DNA from: CAZXNF01 sp050741255
Lineage (GTDB): Bacteria; Pseudomonadota; Gammaproteobacteria; Burkholderiales; SG8-41
DNA: 6,741 bases
Reading direction: 5' to 3'
NCBI GenBank assembly: GCA_050741255.1
Contig: JBOIEQ010000199.1
Span: forward strand, 1-6,741
The position numbers and the translations under genes are program-made. The notes under the pieces are model-generated. The model was not told the DNA's origin. It did not search any database and saw only the letters and a list, made by a program, of their open reading frames with translations. Numbering within the stretch: the stretch's first letter is position 1; each line of letters begins with the position of its first letter. Positions 1 through 5,434 of the stretch are shown here, in pieces.

Positions 1-5
1 TCCAT
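1..5 (-). other. Possible start of a further downstream gene (cut by window edge)
   Basis: The dctM stop is at 28-26. Reading on along the minus strand, AGAGG (15-11) is followed after five bases by ATG (5-3), then the window ends. The spacing suits a ribosome site and start codon, so a gene may follow dctM in the same operon. Only the start codon and two more bases are visible, so nothing can be said of its product. Confidence 0.25.
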
Positions 6-25
6 AACAGCCTCTAATGCGGCCC

Positions 26-1351
26 CTACCAGCCGATTACCTTGGGCAGCCACAGGGCGAGTTGCGGGAAAAAGAACACCAGCACGATCGTCGCCACCTG
101 CATGGCGATGAACGGGATTACGCCGAGATAGATGTCGCGGGTGGAAATCTGGGGCGGCGCCACGCCGCGCAGGAAAAACAGGGCCCAGCCGAAGGGCGGC
201 GTCAGGAAGGATGTCTGCAGGTTCACGCAGATCAGCATGGCCAGCCACACCAGGTCGACGTTTTGGCTGACGAACACCGGCAGGAACAGCGGCACGGCGA
301 TGTAGCTGATCTCGATCCACTCGATGAAGAAGCCCAGCACGAAGATGATGAGCATCAGGAACCAGATGTCCGCCGCCACGCCGCCGGGCAGAAAGGCGAA
401 CATGTCGGTGATCAGGTCCTCGCCGTGCAGGCCGCGGAAAGACAGGGCGAACACCTGCGCGCAGATCAGGATGAACATCATCATCGCGGTGATCTTGGTG
501 GTGGAGCGCATCACCTCTTTCAGCACCGGCAGCGACATGCGGCCCGCAACAGCCGTCACGAGAATGGAGCCGAGCGCGCCCATCGACGCCGCCTCGGTCG
601 GGGCCGCGACACCGCCGATGATCGACCCCAGCACGGCCATGACCAGCAGCACCGGCGGCACCACCACCTTGAAAAACCGGGTCCACAACTGGCGGCGGGA
701 GACGGCATCGCGTTCCGCGCGCGGGATGGGCGGCACCCACTCGGGCTTCACCATGCCGACGATGACGATATAGACGCAGTAGATTGCCGCCAGCAGCAGC
801 CCGGGGATCACGGCGGCGGCGAACAGCGTGCCGACGGAGAGCTGCAGGATATCCGCGAGCAGAATCAGGATCAGGCTGGGCGGAATGATCTGCCCCAGGG
901 TCCCGGACGCGCAGATCGCGCCGCAGGCGAGGCCCGGGTGGTAGCCGCGTTTCAGCAGTGTCGGCAGCGTCAGCAGGCCCAGCGTGATGACCGTGGCGCC
1001 CACGATGCCGGTGGTGGCGCCCATGAGCACGCCCACGCCGATGATGCCGATCGCCATGCCGCCGCGCAGCCCGCCGGCGATATGGCCCACGACGTCGAGC
1101 AGGTCGTCCGCAAGGCGCGACTTCTCCAGCATCACCCCCATGAATACGAAGAGCGGGATGGCCAGCCACTGGTAGTTCGCGACGACACCGTAGATCCGGG
1201 CCGGCAACAGGTTGAACAATCCGGTGCCGAAGCCGATCGCGCCGAAGACGAAGCCGGTGGTGGCCAGGGTAAGCGCCACCGGCACGCCCGCCATCAGCAG
1301 CGCGAAAAACGCCACCAGCATCAGGATGGCCAGAATCTCCGTCCCGCTCAT
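26..1351 (-). CDS. dctM: TRAP transporter large permease subunit (DctM/TakM type)
   Basis: This is the large membrane subunit of a tripartite ATP-independent periplasmic transporter. It forms the translocation path in the inner membrane and uses an ion gradient, usually sodium, to take up the solute delivered by the DctP-type protein. The protein is 441 residues, normal for the family, and almost entirely hydrophobic with about a dozen membrane segments. Recognisable conserved blocks are IPLFVFMGVMLEKS (about 65-78), GATTGIVGATVITLG (111-125), CASGTLGQIIPPS (147-159), APTEAASMGALG (250-261) and LQTSFLTPPFGWALFFLRG (378-396). These match the subgroup annotated for 2-oxoacid or mannitol/chloroaromatic transport. 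The frame is open to 1462, but the ATG at 1351 is preferred: the upstream residues are polar, arginine-rich and unlike the family, while MSGTEILAIL starts the first membrane segment. The start overlaps the dctQ stop as ATGA, which suggests translational coupling; no strong ribosome site is visible. The exact substrate is not known. Confidence 0.93.
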   Translation of the reverse strand: MSGTEILAILMLVAFFALLMAGVPVALTLATTGFVFGAIGFGTGLFNLLPARIYGVVANYQWLAIPLFVFMGVMLEKSRLADDLLDVVGHIAGGLRGGMAIGIIGVGVLMGATTGIVGATVITLGLLTLPTLLKRGYHPGLACGAICASGTLGQIIPPSLILILLADILQLSVGTLFAAAVIPGLLLAAIYCVYIVIVGMVKPEWVPPIPRAERDAVSRRQLWTRFFKVVVPPVLLVMAVLGSIIGGVAAPTEAASMGALGSILVTAVAGRMSLPVLKEVMRSTTKITAMMMFILICAQVFALSFRGLHGEDLITDMFAFLPGGVAADIWFLMLIIFVLGFFIEWIEISYIAVPLFLPVFVSQNVDLVWLAMLICVNLQTSFLTPPFGWALFFLRGVAPPQISTRDIYLGVIPFIAMQVATIVLVFFFPQLALWLPKVIGW

Positions 1352-1872
1352 GACGAACGGTCCGTCAGTGCGCGCAGCTTGTGCAGGATGCCGATGGCGC
1401 CCGCCACGCTCTGCAGGATCAGGAACACGAAACCGACGGGAATCAGCGCTTTCAGCAGCCACCGGTAGGGCAGTCCGCCGGGGTCGGCGGATTGCTCACC
1501 GATCACATACGACTGCTGCACGTACTTCAACGTCAGCCAGATGATCGCCGCCGAGATCAGAATGCACAGGCCCGCGGACACGAGATCGACGCGCAGCTTG
1601 TTGCGTTCGCTGAAGCGGGCATAGAGCACATCCACCCGCACGTGTTCGCCATGCAGCAACGCGTAGCTCATGCCGAACAGGATGAGCGGCGCGAGCAGGT
1701 GCCACTCCAGCTCCTGCGACCATACCGACCCGAAGCTGAACAGATAGCGCAGCAGTACGTTGGTCGCCATCACCACGATGATGATGAGCGCGATCCACGA
1801 CGTGGCCCGGCCGAGCGCGTCGATGACGCGCTCGATCCGGGCCTGCAGCGACGGCGCCGGCGTGCTGCTCAT
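1348..1872 (-). CDS. dctQ: TRAP transporter small permease subunit (DctQ type)
   Basis: This is the small four-helix membrane subunit of the TRAP transporter. It pairs with DctM in the inner membrane and is needed for uptake. The 174-residue protein has hydrophobic segments near residues 23-41, 57-75, 97-116 and 139-162. It carries typical DctQ sequence: NVLLRYLF (38-45), the WSQELEWHLLAP stretch (51-62), GEHVRVDVLY (75-84) and GGLPYRWLLKALIPVGF (132-148). The frame could begin at 1929, but that would overlap the dctP coding end and add an arginine- and proline-rich leader. The ATG at 1872 leaves a 5-base gap after the dctP stop and is the better choice. Its upstream Shine-Dalgarno match is weak, so it probably depends on ribosomes finishing dctP. 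The 3' end overlaps dctM by four bases. Confidence 0.9.
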   Translation of the reverse strand: MSSTPAPSLQARIERVIDALGRATSWIALIIIVVMATNVLLRYLFSFGSVWSQELEWHLLAPLILFGMSYALLHGEHVRVDVLYARFSERNKLRVDLVSAGLCILISAAIIWLTLKYVQQSYVIGEQSADPGGLPYRWLLKALIPVGFVFLILQSVAGAIGILHKLRALTDRSS

Positions 1873-1877
1873 TCCGC

Positions 1878-2981
1878 TCAGGCGCCGCGAATGCGGCGGT
1901 GGTATTCGCCCTCGCTGTACACCGCCCACGCGTTGTACTGCTTCTGGAACGCCGTGTATGAGTCATGCACTTTCTTGGTGAGCGGATCCTTGGCGTCCGC
2001 CTCGGCCAGCACATCGGCGGTCACTTCGCGCAGCCGCTTGAGGACCGCATCCGGCAGCGGCCGGGCGATGACCTTCTGGTTCTTCACCAGATCTTCCATC
2101 GCCTCCCCGTTCGTACGCTGACACCAGGCTTCGCTGATCACGTTGCAGGCCGCGGCCGCGTTCTCAACCACGGCCTGCAGGTCGGGGGGCAGCTTGTCCC
2201 ACGCGGCCTTGTTGATCAGCAACTCGGACACGGTCGCGGTTTCGTGCCAGCCCGTCGTGTAGTAATACTTGGCCGCCTTCTGCAGACCCAGGCGGCGATC
2301 CTGATAGGGCCCGACGAACTCGGCCGCGTCAATCACGCCGCGCTCGAGCGCCGGGAAAATCTCCCCGCCCGGCAGCAGTTTCACGTCCACGCCGAGCGCC
2401 GCATAGACCTTGCCGGCCAGCCCTGGGATGCGCATCTTGAGGCCCTTGAAATCGGCCACCGACTTGATCTCCTTCTTGAACCAGCCGGTCATCTGCACGC
2501 CCGTATTGCCGCAGGGGAAAGCCAGCATGCCGAAGGGGGCATACACCTCGTGCCAGAGCTTGATGCCGCCGCCGTCGTAAAACCAGCCGTTCATGCCCTG
2601 GAAGTTGAGCCCGAAGGGCACCGCGGTGAAGTATTGCGCCGCGAAGGTCTTGCCCGTCCAGAAGTAGCTGTTCGCATGGTTCATCTCCACGGTGCCGGCG
2701 CGCACCGCGTCGAAGCCTTCCAGCGCGGGAATCAGCTCGCCGGCGCCGTAGACCTGGATCTTCAGCCGTCCGTTCGACATCGCCTCGATGCGCTTGGCGA
2801 GGTCGGTCGCGCTGCCCGGGCCGTCCATGTAGAACGGTGCGCCTTTCGGATAAGCGCTCGTCATCTTCCAGTTGAAGGTCGTAGCCGACTGCGCGCGCAC
2901 GATGGCCGGCGCGCCGGCGATGACGGCGCCGCCCGCGGCGACGGAACCAAACTTGAGAAACTTGCGACGCTGGCTGCTCAT
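1878..2981 (-). CDS. dctP: TRAP transporter periplasmic binding protein, TakP-like (DctP family)
   Basis: This is the periplasmic solute receptor that hands substrate to DctQM. The 367-residue protein begins with a twin-arginine signal (QRRKFLKFG, residues 4-12), then an Ala/Gly/Val-rich hydrophobic stretch and a probable cleavage after AIVRA (residue 30). The body resembles the TakP/FcbT1 subgroup, known for 2-oxoacids such as pyruvate and for some aromatic acids. Signature stretches are FPCGNTGVQMTGWF (155-168), LKMRIPGLAGKVY (181-193), LPGGEIFPALERGVIDAAE (203-221) and the KAAKYYYTTGWHE segment (235-247). Likely ligand residues, by analogy with TakP, are Gln163, Arg184 and Glu221. The residue after Glu221 is Phe, where TakP has Trp as I recall it. 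The start at 2981 is supported by AGGGAG seven bases upstream and by the position of the Tat motif. It heads a dctP-dctQ-dctM operon behind the cyanase gene. Family assignment is firm; the substrate, most likely a small carboxylate or 2-oxoacid, is inferred. Confidence 0.93.
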   Translation of the reverse strand: MSSQRRKFLKFGSVAAGGAVIAGAPAIVRAQSATTFNWKMTSAYPKGAPFYMDGPGSATDLAKRIEAMSNGRLKIQVYGAGELIPALEGFDAVRAGTVEMNHANSYFWTGKTFAAQYFTAVPFGLNFQGMNGWFYDGGGIKLWHEVYAPFGMLAFPCGNTGVQMTGWFKKEIKSVADFKGLKMRIPGLAGKVYAALGVDVKLLPGGEIFPALERGVIDAAEFVGPYQDRRLGLQKAAKYYYTTGWHETATVSELLINKAAWDKLPPDLQAVVENAAAACNVISEAWCQRTNGEAMEDLVKNQKVIARPLPDAVLKRLREVTADVLAEADAKDPLTKKVHDSYTAFQKQYNAWAVYSEGEYHRRIRGA

Positions 2982-2988
2982 GGGCTAG

Positions 2989-2994
2989 CTCCCT
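2989..2994 (-). promoter_or_regulatory. Ribosome binding site of dctP
   Basis: On the minus strand AGGGAG stands seven bases before the ATG at 2981. It is a good Shine-Dalgarno match and fixes the dctP start. It also shows that dctP can be translated independently of cynS. Confidence 0.7.
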
Positions 2995-3009
2995 GACTCA
3001 GGTTGAAAA

Positions 3010-3069
3010 ACGGTGAAAACAGAAACGGCGGATTGAGCGGCAGCGACAGCTGTCCGTTCCGATCCGCCG
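3010..3069 (-). terminator. Compound hairpin followed by U-rich tract after cynS
   Basis: Read on the minus strand, an outer stem of eight perfect pairs (CGGCGGAT at 3069-3062 with ATCCGCCG at 3033-3026) encloses a second stem. The inner stem is CGG, a bulged A, CAGC, loop TGTC, then GCTG and CCG, with small internal loops CGGAA and CTCA between the two stems. The T-rich run TTTCTGTTTT follows directly (3025-3016), and a second TTTTT lies a little further on. This is the layout of an intrinsic terminator, although the stem is longer and more broken than usual and the U run is interrupted. It would end the cynABDS transcript or attenuate read-through into dctP. The loop also holds a 10-base perfect DNA palindrome, GACAGCTGTC (3045-3054), so a protein operator is an alternative reading. 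Confidence 0.55.
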
Positions 3070-3074
3070 ACACC

Positions 3075-3106
3075 GAGATGGCGCGGCGACTAGCCGCGTC
3101 CATCTC
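3075..3106 (-). other. Stem-loop overlapping the cynS stop codon
   Basis: On the minus strand GAGATGG (3106-3100) and CCATCTC (3081-3075) pair perfectly. Inside them CGCGGC (3098-3093) pairs with GCCGCG (3087-3082) around a five-base loop TAGTC; the only flaw is one bulged A at 3099. That makes 13 base pairs in 32 bases, starting within the TGA stop codon of cynS. No U tract follows, so by itself it is not a standard intrinsic terminator. It could be a barrier to 3' exonucleases that stabilises the cyn mRNA, part of a tandem terminator with the next hairpin, or an element of a leader for dctP. Confidence 0.55.
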
Positions 3107-3608
3107 AGTAGGTCTTGTACTGCAGGTACTTCCCGCTCATCACGATCTTGACGCGGTCGCCCTTGGGATCGGCCTCGCGCGACATGTCCATCTTGAAGTC
3201 GATCGCGCTCATGATGCCGTCACCGTACTCTTCATGGATCAGTTCCTTGAAGGTCGTGCCGTACACGCTGACCAGTTCATAGAAGCGGTAGATCAGCGGA
3301 TCCGTCGGCACCACCGTCGGCAGCGACCCCTTGTAGGGCACCTGCTGCAGCAGCAGCACGGCGTATTCCGGCAGGCCGAGCAGCTTGCCCGCGGCCTCGG
3401 CCTGCGGCTTGGTCATCTGCATCTGGCCGAGCAGCGCGGCGGTCGTCCATTCCTTGCTGGCGCCGACGGCCTTCGCGATCTTCGTCCACGACAGGCCTTT
3501 CTTGATGCGCTGCATGACGACCAGTTCGGTCACGTCGCTGCGCTGCATCGGTTTGGCGGGGGCTGCGGCGGCCATCAGGATCTCCTCGGTTTTGGTGGAA
3601 CGTTTCAT
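3105..3608 (-). CDS. cynS: Cyanate hydratase (cyanase)
   Basis: Cyanase (EC 4.2.1.104) is a cytoplasmic homodecamer that joins cyanate and bicarbonate to give carbamate, which breaks down to ammonia and CO2. The protein is 167 residues from this start. The N-terminal helical domain includes TKIAKAVGASKEWTTAALLG (about 42-61). The C-terminal catalytic domain has PTDPLIYRFYE (101-111), VYGTTFKELIHEEYGDGI (115-132) and SAIDFKMD (134-141). The known catalytic triad, Arg96, Glu99 and Ser122 in the E. coli enzyme, is kept here as Arg108, Glu111 and Ser134, so the enzyme should be active. The start at 3608 has a strong AAGGAG six bases or so upstream. A second ATG at 3575 also has GAGGAG six bases upstream and would give 156 residues, the length of the E. 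coli protein, so the true start is open. It lies 24 bases after the ABC ATPase gene and is last in the cyn unit. Confidence 0.95.
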   Translation of the reverse strand: MKRSTKTEEILMAAAAPAKPMQRSDVTELVVMQRIKKGLSWTKIAKAVGASKEWTTAALLGQMQMTKPQAEAAGKLLGLPEYAVLLLQQVPYKGSLPTVVPTDPLIYRFYELVSVYGTTFKELIHEEYGDGIMSAIDFKMDMSREADPKGDRVKIVMSGKYLQYKTY

Positions 3609-3611
3609 GCA

Positions 3612-3621
3612 CTTCTCCTTT
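3612..3621 (-). promoter_or_regulatory. Ribosome binding site of cynS (upstream start)
   Basis: The minus strand reads AAAGGAGAAG just before the ATG at 3608, with AGGAG six bases from the start. It is the best Shine-Dalgarno match in the window and the main reason to prefer 3608 over the internal ATG at 3575. Confidence 0.65.
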
Positions 3622-3632
3622 GCATGCGGTTG

Positions 3633-4574
3633 TTAATGACGCAGATTGACGACATTGGCCCCGGTGACGACGAGTCGCGCCCCCGGCTCACCGGCGGCCA
3701 CGATCGGCGGCACCTCGGCGGCGATCATCCCCGGCCGGACCTCCGGCGGCGCCGTCGGGTCGAAACTCGCCGGCAGGTTCTCGCTGAAACCCTTCGAGCG
3801 GCTGACCAGGAAATCGACCAGATGGTTGCGGATCGGGTAGTACTGCGGATCCTTGTGGATGGTGTAGCGCGTACGGTTGCGCGGCAGGGTGTTGACCACG
3901 ATCTCGGCGATGCGCGCCTGCGGCCCGTTCGACATGAGCAGGATCTTGTCGGCCAGCAGGATCGCCTCGTCCACGTCGTGGGTGATCATGAACACGGTCT
4001 GGTGCGTGGCCTGCACGATGCGCGTGAGCTCCTCCTGGATCGTGCCGCGTGTCAGCGCGTCGAGCGCGCCGAAGGGCTCGTCGAGCAGCAGCATCTTGGG
4101 CTCGATCGCGAACGCGCGGGCGATGCCCACCCGCTGCTTCATGCCGCCCGACAGCTCCGACGGTTTTTTATCGCCCGCACCGGCAAGCCCCACCATCTCC
4201 AGATAGCGGTCGGCGATCTCGTTCACCCGCGTGCTGTCGTAATCCGGCCAGCGCGACTTGACCGCGAAGGCCACATTCCCGCGCGCGGACAGCCACGGCA
4301 TCAGTGCGTGGCCCTGGAACACCACGCCGCGGTCGAGGCTGGGCCCGCTCACCTCGCGGTTGTCCATGATCACGTGCCCGCCGGACGCAGTGTCCAGCCC
4401 CGCCAGCACGTTGAGGATGGTCGTCTTGCCGCAGCCCGAGTGGCCGACGATGCAGACGAACTCGCCGCGCTCGATCGTGAAGTGGATGTCGTCGAACACC
4501 GTGAGCGGCGCCTTGCCCTTGGGCGCCGGGAACACCTTCTTCAGGCCTTCAACCTTGAGGAATGCGCTGTCCAT
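3633..4574 (-). CDS. cynD: ABC transporter ATP-binding protein, nitrate/cyanate type
   Basis: This is the cytoplasmic ATPase that powers the cyanate importer, in the NrtD/CynD/SsuB/TauB group. All nucleotide-binding motifs are intact: Walker A GHSGCGKT (44-51), Q-loop Gln87 in VVFQGHALMPW, ABC signature LSGGMKQR (141-148), Walker B MLLLDEP (161-167), the D-loop near ALDALT (170-175) and the H-loop His199 in MITHD. After the ATPase core (about 1-260) there is a tail of roughly 50 residues rich in Pro, Ala and Val, ending VVTGANVVNLRH. That is longer than the 260-270 residues of most relatives, and it is not the NrtA-like domain found in NrtC. The gene starts 13 bases after cynB and ends 24 bases before cynS. 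Cyanate is assigned from context, because the ATPase sequence alone cannot separate nitrate, cyanate and bicarbonate systems. Confidence 0.88.
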   Translation of the reverse strand: MDSAFLKVEGLKKVFPAPKGKAPLTVFDDIHFTIERGEFVCIVGHSGCGKTTILNVLAGLDTASGGHVIMDNREVSGPSLDRGVVFQGHALMPWLSARGNVAFAVKSRWPDYDSTRVNEIADRYLEMVGLAGAGDKKPSELSGGMKQRVGIARAFAIEPKMLLLDEPFGALDALTRGTIQEELTRIVQATHQTVFMITHDVDEAILLADKILLMSNGPQARIAEIVVNTLPRNRTRYTIHKDPQYYPIRNHLVDFLVSRSKGFSENLPASFDPTAPPEVRPGMIAAEVPPIVAAGEPGARLVVTGANVVNLRH

Positions 4575-4587
4575 CGCTCAGTCGACC

Positions 4588-5430
4588 TCAGTCAACATAC
4601 GTGACGAGCTTCTGCAGCCGGCCGAAGGCGAAGTCGAGCAGCATGCCCACCATGCCGATCATGAAGATCGCAAAGATCACGTTGGTGAGCGAGAGGTTGT
4701 TCCACTCGTTCCACACGAAGTAGCCGATGCCGGTGCCGCCGACCAGCATCTCGGCGGCGACGATCACCAGCCAGGCGATGCCCATCGATATGCGCATGCC
4801 GGTGGTGATGGTGGGCGCCGCGGCGGGCAGGATGACGCGAAAAGCCTTGCGGAAGGTGCCGACTTCCAGCGTCTTCGCCACGTTCAGCCAGTCCTTGCGG
4901 ACCGACGCCACGCCGTAGGCGGTGTTGATCAGCATCGGCCAGATCGAGCACACGAAGATCACGAAGATCGACGAGGTCGCCGAGTCCTTGATGGTGTAGA
5001 GCGCGAGCGGCATCCACGCCAGCGGCGAGATCGGTTTCAGGATCTGGATGAAGGGATTCAGCGCCTGGTGGATCAACGGCGACATGCCGATCAGGAAACC
5101 GAGCGGAATGGCGACCAGTGCCGCCAGCACGAACCCCGCGCCCACGCGCGCCAGCGAGTACGCGAGCTGGATGCCGATGCCCTGGTCGTTGGTGCCGCGC
5201 ACGTAGAACGGGTCCTTCAGCTGCTTCCACATGTTCACCGCGACCTCTTTCGGTCCCGGCACGCCGGACTTCTGGCCGCTCGCCGCTTCCGTGCCCAGCA
5301 GCTTCGCGTATTCCGTGTCCGCGAGCACGGTGCCGGCCACCGGCAGCGTGGCGATGTGCCACGCACCGATGAACAGCGCGAAGAGCGCGAGCGAGAGCAG
5401 CGCCGCGGCCAGCGTGCGGGACTTTGGCAT
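4588..5430 (-). CDS. cynB: ABC transporter permease, nitrate/cyanate type
   Basis: This is the inner-membrane channel subunit of the importer, in the NrtB/CynB/SsuC family with the binding-protein-dependent transport fold. The protein is 280 residues. It has an N-terminal membrane segment (about 8-28), a periplasmic stretch containing GVPGPKEVAVNMW (56-68) typical of NrtB, and further segments near 90-115, 152-172, 213-231 and 248-268. The cytoplasmic loop that docks on the ATPase is the EAA-like region VAKTLEVGTFRKAFRVILPA (184-203). The conserved block IAWLVIVAAEMLVGGTGIGY (218-237) is characteristic of the nitrate/taurine permease group. The ATG at 5430 lies four bases after the stop of the binding-protein gene with only a weak ribosome site, which suggests coupled translation. 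Cyanate specificity is inferred from cynS. Confidence 0.88.
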   Translation of the reverse strand: MPKSRTLAAALLSLALFALFIGAWHIATLPVAGTVLADTEYAKLLGTEAASGQKSGVPGPKEVAVNMWKQLKDPFYVRGTNDQGIGIQLAYSLARVGAGFVLAALVAIPLGFLIGMSPLIHQALNPFIQILKPISPLAWMPLALYTIKDSATSSIFVIFVCSIWPMLINTAYGVASVRKDWLNVAKTLEVGTFRKAFRVILPAAAPTITTGMRISMGIAWLVIVAAEMLVGGTGIGYFVWNEWNNLSLTNVIFAIFMIGMVGMLLDFAFGRLQKLVTYVD

Positions 5431-5434
5431 GAGC

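Noticed and set aside
17..1468. Long open frame on the plus strand (483 codons) opposite dctM and part of dctQ
   Set aside because: Composition is His/Gln/Arg/Asp-rich without any family resemblance, and it lies antisense to a clear transporter gene. High-GC codon bias explains it.
1496..2014. Minus-strand frame of 172 codons overlapping dctQ and the end of dctP
   Set aside because: Out-of-frame shadow; the dctQ frame has four membrane helices and family motifs.
1965..2996. Plus-strand open frame opposite dctP
   Set aside because: Antisense shadow rich in His, Arg, Leu and Ala with no recognisable domain; the minus-strand frame encodes an unmistakable TRAP receptor.
3008..3028. A-rich short repeats (AAACGG, TGAAAA) on the plus strand before dctP
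   Set aside because: Too short and imperfect for a repeat element; on the transcribed strand they are the U-rich tail of the terminator-like hairpin.
3003..4604. Plus-strand open frame of 533 codons opposite cynS and cynD
   Set aside because: It spans two well-supported minus-strand genes and their gap and shows low-complexity His/Arg/Asp composition, so it is a shadow.
4592..5362. Second minus-strand frame within cynB (256 codons)
   Set aside because: Out-of-frame reading of the permease gene, made of Arg/His/Gly-rich sequence with no membrane segments; the other frame matches the permease family.
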